The notes beneath the pieces are model-generated. The model saw only the letters and a list, made by a program, of their open reading frames with translations, ran no database searches and was not told the origin of the DNA. 37,981 nt of DNA from Bacillota bacterium (GTDB taxonomy: Bacteria; Bacillota; Dethiobacteria; DTU022; UBA8154), in NCBI GenBank assembly GCA_012798755.1, contig JAAZMP010000163.1, positions 1-37,981 of the forward strand. The letters run 5' to 3'. Made by a program: the position numbers and the translations under genes. Shown here piece after piece: positions 26,488 through 35,376 of this stretch (position 1 is the stretch's first letter; each line of letters opens with the position of its first letter).

Positions 26488-27141
26488 ATGAGTACCATCA
26501 AGGTGTTATTAGTTGATGATCACACCATAGTCCGGGAAGGTATCAGCACTTTGCTGGAGCTGTCACCGGAAATAGAGGTCGTTGGAGAGGCCGGCAACGG
26601 CTACGAGGCTTTGGAGTTGATCGCAGAGCTCAAACCCGAAGTGGTTTTGATGGATTTAGCTATGCCACTGATGGGGGGGCTCGAAGCAACACGCAACATA
26701 AGACAAGAGTTTTCAGAGGTAAAGGTGCTTATTTTGACACAATATGAGGATAAAGAACATGTCTTTGCGATTCTCGGAGCCGGAGCCCATGGTTTTCTCA
26801 ATAAATCTGCAGCTTCCTCTGAATTGGTTTCCGCGATTCGATCCGTTCGCCGCGGGGATTCATATTTATCTCCCTCTGCAACAAAATATTTGGTTGAAGA
26901 CTACCGATTGGAGGTAGATATAAAAAGGAGCCAGGATCCCTATGAACAGCTGACAGGACGGGAAAAAGAAGTTTTACGTTTGCTGGCGGAGGGACATACG
27001 GCCAGAGAAGTTGCCAAACTGCTGGTTATAAGTCCTAAAACTGTTGATAGCCATAAAACCAGGTTTATGGCCAAGCTTGACCTTCATAATCAAACAGAGC
27101 TAATCAAGTACGCCCTGCGAAAAAAAATCATTTCCATGTAA
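26488..27141 (+). CDS. NarL/FixJ-family response regulator (receiver + LuxR HTH)
   Basis: The product is 217 residues from the ATG at 26488, which follows TAAAGGAG; an in-frame upstream ATG (26422) lacks such a site. The receiver carries VDDH, phospho-acceptor Asp56 (VVLMDLAMP), the Thr of LILTQY and the Lys of FLNKS. The LuxR-type helix-turn-helix is LTGREKEVLRLLAEGHTAREVAKLL ... KTVDSHKT. It is probably phosphorylated by the GAF kinase upstream and controls genes in trans or nearby. Confidence 0.93.
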   Translation: MSTIKVLLVDDHTIVREGISTLLELSPEIEVVGEAGNGYEALELIAELKPEVVLMDLAMPLMGGLEATRNIRQEFSEVKVLILTQYEDKEHVFAILGAGAHGFLNKSAASSELVSAIRSVRRGDSYLSPSATKYLVEDYRLEVDIKRSQDPYEQLTGREKEVLRLLAEGHTAREVAKLLVISPKTVDSHKTRFMAKLDLHNQTELIKYALRKKIISM

Positions 27142-27221
27142 TCCTACCGGAAAAATCCCATCCTTTAATTGAAAAAGAACCTATCTTACCATCAAAAAAT
27201 AATTGCCCGGTTATTTATAAA

Positions 27222-27272
27222 ATGGCCATGGTACTAAAGCCTATCATCCCGGCTGCCAGTGTGGGATTTTAA
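27222..27272 (+). other. Short open frame, element copy 3 (16 codons)
   Basis: The frame reads MAMVLKPIIPAASVGF and stops at 27270-27272. It resembles MFVKAVIPSAGSC at 15829 at about nine positions. No ribosome binding site is obvious. It lies just before the terminator of the two-component operon. It is kept as a possible peptide or repeat remnant. Confidence 0.22.
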
Positions 27273-27304
27273 AAGTCTTTACTATCCTTGGAAAACTATG
27301 TTAG

Positions 27305-27340
27305 CGAAGGAAACGAAAAACAGTTTCCTTCGTTTTTTTT
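27305..27340 (+). terminator. Rho-independent terminator of the two-component operon
   Basis: CGAAGGAAAC (27305-27314) pairs perfectly with GTTTCCTTCG (27323-27332) over an eight-base loop and is followed by eight T residues. Confidence 0.95.
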
Positions 27341-27500
27341 ACCTGTTCCCCTGAAGAATCTTAACCTTGTAATTATTAATCGAAAAAAAAGCGCTGAATA
27401 TACCTGTCCGGAACCTTTTCTGAGCAGTAGATCGTACAATTTAAGCAATCTGTCCATAATATTTACGGAAAAATGCTTTCTAAACTAAGGTTTATTCCTC

Positions 27501-27529
27501 TTTACCGTTTACTGGGTTAAAGATAAGAT
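27501..27529 (+). promoter_or_regulatory. Candidate promoter before the tandem-receiver gene
   Basis: TTTACC (27501-27506) and TAAGAT (27524-27529) are 17 bp apart, about 75 bp before the ATG. The rest of the gap from 27341 to 27604 shows nothing else. Confidence 0.35.
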
Positions 27530-27604
27530 ATAGTCAATAAAAACAATTGCCAAATTTCCCAATGGGCTTAAAAGCAAAATAACTATCAAAAGGAGGTTGG
27601 AAAA

Positions 27605-28354
27605 ATGAGGGCAAAAATTCTTATTGTCGATCAGGAGCTTGCTTTTACAGTTGGTTTGCAAAAAGAACTGCTTAACAAAAACTTTGAGGTGTTTGTAGCC
27701 AATCAAAAAGAGGTTGCTTTAAAACTGGCGCGTGAAGAAAAACCAGATTTTGTTCTTTTGGGAACATTGACTCCGCGAGGGGATGCGTTTCAGTTACATC
27801 AATGGTTGAAAAAAACCCCGATGACTAGGGGACTGCCAATAATTGTTGTCGATGCTCCGGTTGAAAAACAACTGCTATGCGGTTGGCGAAGGGACGAAGG
27901 ATTAAGGTTGGAGGTTGACGATTATTTTCGCAGGCCAATAAAAAATTCTATCCTGGTGCATATGATCGAAAAGTTGTTGGATGAAACTACACGTAAAATC
28001 AAGGTCCTTATTGCTGATGATCATGCCGTAGTGCGGGAAGGGCTCTGCGCCCTTTTAAATTTGCAAAAAGATATGCTCATTATTGGGGAGGCCATAGATG
28101 GCAAGGATGCCATTACTAAGACATTGGAACTGTTGCCCGATGTGGTCCTTATGGATATTGCTATGCCTGTAATGAATGGCATAGAGGCTACCAGACACAT
28201 TGCGCGGGATTGCAAATGCGTTAAAGTTCTCGTTTTAAGCCAGTATGATGATGAAGGCAATATCGCCGCCAGCAAGCAAGCTGGGGCTTTTGATTTCATT
28301 CCCAAAAAAAGCGTTAGCTCTCAGCTTCTTGCAGCAATCAGGGCAGCAAGCTAG
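27605..28354 (+). CDS. Tandem receiver protein: degenerate receiver plus active receiver, no output domain
   Basis: The 249-residue protein has two receiver domains. In the first (~1-130) the phospho-acceptor Asp is replaced by Gly53 (DFVLLGTLTP), so it is probably a pseudo-receiver. The second (~137-249) is canonical: ADDH, Asp184 (VVLMDIAMP), the Ser of VLSQYD and the Lys of IPKKS. It closely resembles the receiver of the NarL-type regulator at 26488. No DNA-binding domain follows. AAAGGAGG precedes the ATG. It may be a phosphate sink or a protein-interaction regulator for the same kinase, or for the enzyme complex encoded downstream. Confidence 0.9.
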   Translation: MRAKILIVDQELAFTVGLQKELLNKNFEVFVANQKEVALKLAREEKPDFVLLGTLTPRGDAFQLHQWLKKTPMTRGLPIIVVDAPVEKQLLCGWRRDEGLRLEVDDYFRRPIKNSILVHMIEKLLDETTRKIKVLIADDHAVVREGLCALLNLQKDMLIIGEAIDGKDAITKTLELLPDVVLMDIAMPVMNGIEATRHIARDCKCVKVLVLSQYDDEGNIAASKQAGAFDFIPKKSVSSQLLAAIRAAS

Positions 28355-28379
28355 GTTAGCCAGTTTTTAAGAAACATGG

Positions 28380-28435
28380 CCTGCGCCGGTCCCACATTTT
28401 TACAGGTCATTGGTTCCTGCTTGAACCGGCGCAGG
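28380..28435 (+). repeat. Inverted repeat in the leader of the redox-enzyme operon
   Basis: CCTGCGCCGGT (28380-28390) and ACCGGCGCAGG (28425-28435) are perfectly complementary over 11 bases, with a 34-base loop containing an inner CAGG/CCTG pair. It lies 44 bp before the TTG start and has no U-tract. It may be a structured regulatory RNA; I do not recognise a class. Confidence 0.55.
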
Positions 28436-28479
28436 TGTAAATTTTGGGGTAAAGATTTAATTTGGAAGGAGGAGGCAAA

Positions 28480-31146
28480 TTGCTGGTAACGATAACTATC
28501 GATCAACGGGAGGTTAGCGGCCATGCCGGAATGACAATTTTGGAGTTGGCCCGGGAATCCGGCATAAATATCCCCACAATATGTGAACATCCACAGCTTA
28601 CTCCTCTTGGGGGATGCCGCATTTGCCTGGTAGAAAACGAACAAACCGGGGTTTTGTTGGCTTCTTGCGTTACCCCCATTGCTCCGGGAATGATCATTAA
28701 CACGGTGTCAGATCGGGTTTTGGAACACCGTAAAATGATCCTTAAATTGATGCTGGCTAGCCACCCTGATTCTTGTTTAGTATGCGATAAGGGTAACAAT
28801 TGTCAGTTGCGGCAGTTGGCGGCGGATTTGGGAATCGGTTTAGTTGAACTGGATCGAATTCCGCAGCCTGCTATCGTTGAGGAACTAAATCCCTTTATCC
28901 TCAGGGATATGAGCAAATGTATTCTTTGTGCTCGCTGTATTAGGGCTTGCCGGGAACTCGTCGTCGAAGGTGTTCTCGACTATTTTGGACGTGGCTTCAA
29001 GACCAAGCCGGCTACCTTATATGATTTTCCCCTAGAAAATTCAGAATGTACATTTTGTGGTGCTTGTGTTGCCCTTTGTCCTACTGGGGCACTAACGGAA
29101 AAAGAAGAAATGTACAGGGGGGCTACCGGCCATGCTGTAGAAACGATCTGTCCCTATTGTAGCTGTGGTTGCCACATTTCGCTCGAAATCAAGGATAATA
29201 TGGTAGTTCGAGTAAAGCCAAGTGTAGACAATGCTGACTCCAGACTGGAAGCTCTCTGTGTTAAAGGTAGCTACGGCTTGGATTTTATCCATAGCCCCGA
29301 CAGGCTGACTAAACCCTTGATTAAAAAAGGAGAACATTTTGAAGAGGCGACCTGGGAGGAAGCTCTTAACGTGACAGCGGGTGCCTTAAAACAGATAAAA
29401 ACAGAACATGGTTCCGCTAGTCTGGCGGTTTTTGGCTCGGTAAATTGTACCAATGAGGAAAATTATCTTTTGCAGAGATTTGCCCGCGGTGTTCTGGGCA
29501 CAAATAATATTGATAATGGCAGCAGTTTAGAACATGCTGCTACGCGCCGGGTGATCAAAAATTCTCTTGGTTTCCCTGGTATTAATTACAGTTTTACCGA
29601 TTTGGAGCAGGCAGATTTGATTTTAGTTGTGGGTGCTGATCCGAAAACCAGTGCACCTTTGGTAAACTATTTGCTCAAGCGTGCCGTTAAATTTTATGGG
29701 GCAAAACTGATCTTGATCGATCCTCGCAAAACAGAACTTTTTTATTTAACCGATCATTGGCTCCAGCCCAAAATAGGCACCGATTTTGTGCTGCTTAACA
29801 GCTTGGCGAAAATAATTATTGCAGAAAATTGGATCGACCATGAGTTTGTAGCCCGTAAAACAGAAAATTATGCGGCACTGGCCAAATCTTTGGAAAACCT
29901 GTCTTTAAGCCAGGTTGAGGCTGTTACCGGCATTGCCGAAGAACAGATGCACCTTATTGCCAGGCTTTATGCCACAGCAGGCAAAGCAGCTATTGTTTTT
30001 GGCACAGGGATTACGCAGCAGGCACGGGGCAAAGAAAATGTTCGGGCTCTTCTTAACCTGGCTCTGTTAACCGGAAACATCTGGCGTAAAGGGGGCGGCC
30101 TTCACCTTCTGCAAAAAGAGTGTAATGCCCAGGGAGCGTGTGATATGGGAACTTTGCCCACCTTCTTACCGGGATATCAACCCATAGATGATCCACATGC
30201 CCGGGCGGTATTCGCAGAATGCTGGCAAGTAGAACCGCCAGCCAAACCGGGCCTTACTGCTTCGGAAACAATATTCCAGGCTAAAGCAGGTATAATCAAA
30301 GGCTTATATATAACCGGCGAAAACCCTTTGGCCAGCTTCCCCCATTCGGCTCTTGTTAAAGAAGCACTGGAATCCCTGGATTTTCTGGTTGTGCAGGATT
30401 TGTTCCTAACAGAAACTGCCAGGCAGGCCAAGGTTGTTTTGCCGGCTGCGAGCTTTGCTGAAAAGGAAGGGACATTTACCAATTTAGAGGGCAAGGTCCA
30501 AAAAATCCGGCAAGCTATCAAACCTCTGGGTCAAAGCAGGCCGGACTGGCAGATTATTTTGCAGTTGGCTGCAGCATTGGGCCACCCAATGCCTTTTACC
30601 TCCTTGGAAGAGGTTAAAGAAGAAATGTCGGAGCTGATCCTCTTTTATGAAAATTATGCAAATGAAAAAGACGTAGAAGAAAAAGAATTTTGGGAAACAG
30701 GAACAACCCATAGGTTGCCCTTAAGAAAATTCCCCGGATTTTCGCCTGCCGAATATAGTACCCTACCGGTGGAAACAGATGACGAGTTTCCCCTTACCCT
30801 TTTGACAGAAAACACATCGTTCCATTTTGGCAGCGGGAGTAGAAGTTCCAGATCCAGTAGATTAAGTAAGTTTGATTCCTCATTTTTGGTGCGAATTAAT
30901 GAGGTTGATGCCCAAAAAATGGGGCTGTTTACCGGGGAACAAGTCCGTGTAATTTCGGCTGTTGGGCAGTTGCCTGCAACTGTAGAGATCACGGATGTGG
31001 TGCCGGAGGGTGTCGTTTTGTTGCCCCGTTCCAGACCGGATCGGCCGGCTATTGGCCTTTTCAGTCTTTATCCGGCAAATGAAGGTAAAATCCCAACCGC
31101 CAAAACATGCCACGTCCGTATAGAAAGGAGCCTTGGTCATGAATAA
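28480..31146 (+). CDS. Formate-dehydrogenase/NuoG-like molybdopterin protein with Glu at the Sec/Cys position
   Basis: The product is 888 residues from the TTG at 28480, which directly follows AAGGAGGAGG. Domains: N-terminal [2Fe-2S] (CEHPQLTPLGGCRICLVE), His-Cys cluster (HPDSCLVCDKGNNC), two [4Fe-4S] motifs (CILCARCIRAC, CTFCGACVALCP), then a molybdopterin domain with its own cluster (CPYCSCGC ... ALCVKG) and FDH-like blocks such as LLTGNI and QGACDMGTLP. In FDH the catalytic Sec or Cys precedes a His; here the motif reads GSSLEH with Glu351-His352. The usual FDH HTGTMTRR block near the C-terminus is replaced by a Ser/Arg-rich stretch. It overlaps nuoE by 8 bp. It is either a non-formate enzyme or an electron-wiring NuoG-type subunit. 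Confidence 0.85.
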   Translation: MLVTITIDQREVSGHAGMTILELARESGINIPTICEHPQLTPLGGCRICLVENEQTGVLLASCVTPIAPGMIINTVSDRVLEHRKMILKLMLASHPDSCLVCDKGNNCQLRQLAADLGIGLVELDRIPQPAIVEELNPFILRDMSKCILCARCIRACRELVVEGVLDYFGRGFKTKPATLYDFPLENSECTFCGACVALCPTGALTEKEEMYRGATGHAVETICPYCSCGCHISLEIKDNMVVRVKPSVDNADSRLEALCVKGSYGLDFIHSPDRLTKPLIKKGEHFEEATWEEALNVTAGALKQIKTEHGSASLAVFGSVNCTNEENYLLQRFARGVLGTNNIDNGSSLEHAATRRVIKNSLGFPGINYSFTDLEQADLILVVGADPKTSAPLVNYLLKRAVKFYGAKLILIDPRKTELFYLTDHWLQPKIGTDFVLLNSLAKIIIAENWIDHEFVARKTENYAALAKSLENLSLSQVEAVTGIAEEQMHLIARLYATAGKAAIVFGTGITQQARGKENVRALLNLALLTGNIWRKGGGLHLLQKECNAQGACDMGTLPTFLPGYQPIDDPHARAVFAECWQVEPPAKPGLTASETIFQAKAGIIKGLYITGENPLASFPHSALVKEALESLDFLVVQDLFLTETARQAKVVLPAASFAEKEGTFTNLEGKVQKIRQAIKPLGQSRPDWQIILQLAAALGHPMPFTSLEEVKEEMSELILFYENYANEKDVEEKEFWETGTTHRLPLRKFPGFSPAEYSTLPVETDDEFPLTLLTENTSFHFGSGSRSSRSSRLSKFDSSFLVRINEVDAQKMGLFTGEQVRVISAVGQLPATVEITDVVPEGVVLLPRSRPDRPAIGLFSLYPANEGKIPTAKTCHVRIERSLGHE

Positions 31147-31618
31147 AAAAAGTGAAGTGGAAATCGATCAAAAAAAGCTACAGGATCTTATAACTCATTA
31201 CAATCAAGAGCGCTGGCCGTTGATTCCCCTTCTGCAAAAAATCCAAGATGAATTTGGCTATATTTTCCCCTCCTCTATTCCGCTGATTGCCCGCAGGCTC
31301 AAACTACATCCCAGCGAAGTGCAGGGGGTAATTTCCTTCTACGCCCAGCTATACACCGAACCGCGCGGCCGCAAAACCGTGCGTGTCTGCCGGGGAACAG
31401 CTTGCCATGTCCGGGGCGGAAAAACTATCCTCAAGCAGACCAAGGAACATTTGGGAATAGATGAGGGCGAGACCACTGATGATTTGGAGTACACGTTGGA
31501 AACAGTGGCCTGTATCGGTGTTTGTGCCCTGGCACCCACTATCGTCATCGGCCACCAGGTATATGGCAATTTGAATCCTCAAAAGTTGGGGCAGCTTTTT
31601 AAGAGGAATGGGGGGTAA
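31139..31618 (+). CDS. NuoE-type [2Fe-2S] subunit of the redox complex
   Basis: The product is 159 residues from the ATG at 31139 (AAAGGAG ten bases upstream), overlapping the preceding gene. It has the NuoE helical part (PLLQKIQDEFGYIF) and thioredoxin-like [2Fe-2S] ligands in CRGTAC and CIGVC. It should join the NuoF part of the next gene product and the NuoG-like protein to form an NAD(P)H-linked input module, as in HydABC or NADH-dependent formate dehydrogenases. Confidence 0.88.
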   Translation: MNKKSEVEIDQKKLQDLITHYNQERWPLIPLLQKIQDEFGYIFPSSIPLIARRLKLHPSEVQGVISFYAQLYTEPRGRKTVRVCRGTACHVRGGKTILKQTKEHLGIDEGETTDDLEYTLETVACIGVCALAPTIVIGHQVYGNLNPQKLGQLFKRNGG

Positions 31619-31621
31619 ATA

Positions 31622-34600
31622 ATGTCTGTGAATCGGAAAATTTTGGTTTGTCAGGAAACGCCGTGTCTTTCTATGGGTTCTGGCTTGATCTATGAGGAAC
31701 TTAAAAAAGAAGTGGCGCAGCAGGGATTGAAAAATGTAACGGTTGAGTTTAGTGGTTGTCATGGCCACGGGCTTTGCTCGCGAGGCCCAAGCGTTGTAGT
31801 GGAGCCGGATGGGATCTTTTATTCCAACGTTCAGCTTGGGGATCTGCAGGAGATTGTCTTTTCGCATTTGGGGGAAGGCATTCCGGTGGAACGGCTATTT
31901 TATCGTGATCCGCTAACAGGTAAGGCTATTGCCCATTATGCCGGGATAAACTTTTACCAAAAACAAAAACGGCTTATCCTGCGCAACTGCGGGCATATCA
32001 ATCCCGAAAAAATTGAAGACTTCCTTTCGATGGGGGGATACAGCGCTCTTCAAAAGGCCCTTTTAAAGATGACCCCGGATGAAGTTATCAGGGAAATAGA
32101 CAAGTCGGGCCTGCGAGGCCGCGGCGGCGCCGGTTTTCCTACTGCCCGCAAATGGCAATTTTGCCGGAGCGCACCCGGCGATGTCAAATATATTATTTGC
32201 AATGCGGATGAAGGTGACCCGGGTGCTTTTATGGACCGTTCCATTCTGGAAGCTGATCCGCATGCGCTTCTGGAAGGGCTGATAATTGCCGGTTATGCTA
32301 TCGGTGCTATCCAAGGATATATTTACGTCCGAGCTGAATATCCTTTAGCTGTAAAACGAGCCCGCTTGGCCTTAGCCCAGGCAAAGGAAAAAGGATATTT
32401 AGGAGAAAATATTTTGGGTTCAGGGTTTAATTTTACATTACAGATCAAGGAGGGTGCCGGTTCATTCGTTTGCGGCGAGGAAACAGCCTTGATTGCTTCT
32501 ATTGAAAGCCGCCGGGGTATGCCCCGTCCGCGCCCTCCTTTTCCTGCCCAGGCAGGCCTGGATGGGAAACCAACTATTATAAATAATGTTAAAACCCTGT
32601 CCGCTGTTCCTGTAATAATCGATCGCGGTGCAGAATGGTTTTCTAATATAGGTAATGGAAAAAGCAAGGGCACAGCAGTGTTTGCTTTGACCGGCAAGGT
32701 TAACAACAGTGGTCTGGTAGAGGTGCCCATGGGCACGCCGCTTTCCAAAATAATTTTTGATATCGGCGGCGGCATTCCCCGCAACAAAAATTTTAAAGCA
32801 GTACAAACAGGCGGCCCGTCAGGGGGGTGTATCCCAGCTCGCTTCATGGATACACCTGTTGAATTTGAGACTTTAGCCCAATTAGGATCAATTATGGGAT
32901 CCGGTGGGATGGTCGTTATGGATGAAACCACCTGCATGGTGGAAATTGCCAGGTACTTCGTTAGCTTTACCCAATCAGAGTCTTGCGGAAAATGTGTTTC
33001 TTGCCGTCTAGGTACCAGGCAGATGTTAGAAATATTAACCAGAATTACCCAGGGTAAGGGGCGGGATGGGGATTTGGATCTTCTGTTTAGTATTGCTAAA
33101 ACAGTCAAAGAAACCTCGCTTTGTGGTTTAGGTCAGACCTCACCCAACCCCGTGCTTACGACCCTTAAATATTTTAGAGAAGAATATGAGGCGCACATTC
33201 TAGAGAAAAAATGCCCGGCGGCGGTCTGCGATTCTTTGATGGTTTCCCCTTGCCAGCATACCTGCCCCGTGGGAATTGATATCCCCAAATATGTGGCCGA
33301 GATTGGTTCCGGCGAGTACCTGTCTGCTGTTGAAACCATTCGCGAGCGCAACCCTTTTCCCGCGATATGCGGACGCATCTGTCACCATCCTTGTGAAAAC
33401 AGATGTCGCCGGGGCGAACTTGATGATCCTGTAGCCATCAAAGCACTCAAGCGTTTTGCGGCTGATTGGTATTTTGAAAACATTGAACAGCTGCCGCCAC
33501 CGGAGCCGTTTGATCTTCTCTATCCCCAAAAAGTGGCAGTTGTTGGTGCCGGGCCTTGCGGCCTTTCTTGCGCCTATTTTTTAGCGCAGAAGGGCTATCC
33601 GGTTACTGTCTTCGAAGCCTTGCCTGTAGGCGGTGGCATGCTTTCCGTGGCTATTCCCAATTTTCGTTTGCCCCAGGAGGTAATTGATGCCGAAATAAAC
33701 TATATCAGACAGCGTGGCGTGGAGATCAGGTACAATATGCCGATCACGGTTAATTATACTCTCGATGATCTGCGCGATGAGGGTTACGAAGCAATCTTTA
33801 TCGCTGCCGGTGCACAAAAAAGCCAGCAAGTAGGTATCCCTGGCGAACTGGAGGATCTGGAAGGTTTTCACTACGGTCTGCGTTTTTTAAGGGATGTGAA
33901 GGTCGGCAAACCCATTCGCATAGGCCGGCGTGTGGCGATCATTGGTGGCGGTAACGTGGCTTTGGACACTGCTCGCACGGCTATGCGGCTTGGAGCAGAG
34001 GCGGTAACCATTTATTACCGCCGTTCCCGGGAAGAGATGCCCGTAACGGAACTGGAATATGCAGAAACCTTAGAAGAAGGGGTGAAGGTAAATTTTTTGG
34101 TAAGCCCCACCCGTATTGCTAGCGAGGATTGGAAGGTCACGGGCTTGCATTGCATTAAAATGCGACTAGGCGAGCCCGGCGTTGATGGGCGCCGCCGCCC
34201 TGTCGCCATACCGGGCACCGAATATTTTGTTGAAGCCGATACTGTTTTCGCTGCCGTTGGCCAGGCGCCGGATCTTTCATTTTTACCGCCGGACAGCGTC
34301 TTGGAGCGGACCAGATGGGAAACATTGGTTGTGGATAAGAACAATTTGACTTCCAATATTCCGGGCATATTTGCCGGAGGGGATTTTGTCACGGGACCCG
34401 ATATGATCATTGAAGCTATCGCTGCCGGTAGAAGGGGGGCATTGGCCATTGATAAGTATCTCCAAGGCGATCCCTCCAGAGTGGAAATGTATGATCTTAA
34501 AACCGCTGCGGCAACCACAGAGAGCCCTCTGGAAGAAGAAGTATCTTGGGAGGAAAAGTTTAGACCCGAAATACCCCGGCTCCCTTTCGAGGAAAGAAAA

Positions 34601-34690
34601 CGTAGCTTTGCAGAAACTGAGTTGGGACTTAAAGAAGAACAGGCTAGGCAGGAAAGTAAACGCTGTTTGCGTTGCGATTTAGAAATATGA
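31622..34690 (+). CDS. Fusion of NuoF flavoprotein and GltD/NfnB-like NAD(P)H oxidoreductase
   Basis: The 1022-residue protein is two enzymes in one chain. Residues ~1-100 are a thioredoxin-like [2Fe-2S] domain. About 100-530 is NuoF with canonical FMN/NADH motifs (GRGGAGFPTA, CGEETAL) and the cluster motif SCGKCVSCRLG. From ~540 it is a GltD-type unit: N-terminal Cys groups (CQHTCPVGIDIP, CGRICHHPCENRCRRG), FAD motif VVGAGPCGLSCAY, NAD(P)-binding motif IIGGGNVALDTAR and FAD-closing GGDFVTGPDMIIEAIAAGR. It ends in a CLRCD motif. Two flavin sites plus many clusters would suit electron bifurcation or transhydrogenation. It is followed by metV after 24 bp. Confidence 0.9.
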   Translation: MSVNRKILVCQETPCLSMGSGLIYEELKKEVAQQGLKNVTVEFSGCHGHGLCSRGPSVVVEPDGIFYSNVQLGDLQEIVFSHLGEGIPVERLFYRDPLTGKAIAHYAGINFYQKQKRLILRNCGHINPEKIEDFLSMGGYSALQKALLKMTPDEVIREIDKSGLRGRGGAGFPTARKWQFCRSAPGDVKYIICNADEGDPGAFMDRSILEADPHALLEGLIIAGYAIGAIQGYIYVRAEYPLAVKRARLALAQAKEKGYLGENILGSGFNFTLQIKEGAGSFVCGEETALIASIESRRGMPRPRPPFPAQAGLDGKPTIINNVKTLSAVPVIIDRGAEWFSNIGNGKSKGTAVFALTGKVNNSGLVEVPMGTPLSKIIFDIGGGIPRNKNFKAVQTGGPSGGCIPARFMDTPVEFETLAQLGSIMGSGGMVVMDETTCMVEIARYFVSFTQSESCGKCVSCRLGTRQMLEILTRITQGKGRDGDLDLLFSIAKTVKETSLCGLGQTSPNPVLTTLKYFREEYEAHILEKKCPAAVCDSLMVSPCQHTCPVGIDIPKYVAEIGSGEYLSAVETIRERNPFPAICGRICHHPCENRCRRGELDDPVAIKALKRFAADWYFENIEQLPPPEPFDLLYPQKVAVVGAGPCGLSCAYFLAQKGYPVTVFEALPVGGGMLSVAIPNFRLPQEVIDAEINYIRQRGVEIRYNMPITVNYTLDDLRDEGYEAIFIAAGAQKSQQVGIPGELEDLEGFHYGLRFLRDVKVGKPIRIGRRVAIIGGGNVALDTARTAMRLGAEAVTIYYRRSREEMPVTELEYAETLEEGVKVNFLVSPTRIASEDWKVTGLHCIKMRLGEPGVDGRRRPVAIPGTEYFVEADTVFAAVGQAPDLSFLPPDSVLERTRWETLVVDKNNLTSNIPGIFAGGDFVTGPDMIIEAIAAGRRGALAIDKYLQGDPSRVEMYDLKTAAATTESPLEEEVSWEEKFRPEIPRLPFEERKRSFAETELGLKEEQARQESKRCLRCDLEI

Positions 34691-34701
34691 TTTAGAAATA
34701 T
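34676..34701 (+). repeat. 13-bp tandem duplication across the stop codon
   Basis: GATTTAGAAATAT occurs twice in direct tandem (34676-34688, 34689-34701). The first copy supplies the last codons of the NuoF-GltD gene and the T of its stop; the second supplies spacer before the metV ribosome binding site. Confidence 0.85.
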
Positions 34702-34714
34702 AAGGAGGCTTATG

Positions 34715-35374
34715 ATGAAATCGATTACAAAGCAGAAGCCTTTTGACGAAGTGGAAATGCTGATTGAGAAATTTAACCGCATCTATCTCATAGGTTGCGG
34801 AACATGTGCCACTATGACCAAAACCGGTGGGATAAATGAGGTCCGGGATCTGAAAAAAGCTTTACAAAGCAGGGGCAAATTGATTACCGGATGTATTGTT
34901 ATTCCCACAGCCTGTGATGAAATGACAGCAGAAATGGTAAAGGAAAACGAAAAAGCCGTACAGGATGCACAGTGTATCATCGTCATGGCCTGTGCGCTGG
35001 GTGTCCAGCGTGTTAATTCCAGCTGGCCCAAACCTGTTATTCCGGCTTTGGATACTCTTTTTATCGGTATGGAAGAAAGCCCGGGGCAGTTTTTTGAAGC
35101 CTGCGATCAATGTGGCCAATGTATCCTGGGAGAAACAGCGGGAATCTGTCCGCTTACTGCCTGCCACAAAGGTTTGTTAAATGGCCCCTGCGGTGGCACA
35201 AATAACGGCAAATGTGAAGTGGATCCGGAAAAAGATTGTGCTTTTACGCTTATCTATGAACGTCTTAAAGAGCAAGATCGACTGGATTTATTGCGCAAAT
35301 ATCATCCTCCTAAAAACTATCACGTTATGCCCAGGCCAAAAAGGACAGTGTTATTGTTAGAAAGGGGGAGCTAA
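34715..35374 (+). CDS. metV: MetV-like methylene-THF reductase partner, zinc/iron-sulfur protein
   Basis: The product is 219 residues from the ATG at 34715, six bases after AAGGAGG; the ATG at 34712 is too close. GCGTCATMTKTGG near the N-terminus and the Cys-rich C-terminal block (CGQCILGETAGICPLTACHKG, then GPCGG and GKCEVDPEKDC) mark the MetV / methylene-THF-reductase C-terminal family, which binds Fe-S and often Zn and forms a heterodimer with MetF in acetogens. It ends 2 bp before metF. Here it follows a NuoF-GltD fusion rather than the Hdr or Rnf-type partners known from other acetogens. Confidence 0.88.
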   Translation: MKSITKQKPFDEVEMLIEKFNRIYLIGCGTCATMTKTGGINEVRDLKKALQSRGKLITGCIVIPTACDEMTAEMVKENEKAVQDAQCIIVMACALGVQRVNSSWPKPVIPALDTLFIGMEESPGQFFEACDQCGQCILGETAGICPLTACHKGLLNGPCGGTNNGKCEVDPEKDCAFTLIYERLKEQDRLDLLRKYHPPKNYHVMPRPKRTVLLLERGS

Positions 35375-35376
35375 AA

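Noticed and set aside
28462-28479. TTG at 28462 as the start of the FDH-like gene
   Set aside because: It precedes and includes the AAGGAGGAGG site; the TTG at 28480 is correctly spaced after it and begins the conserved [2Fe-2S] domain.
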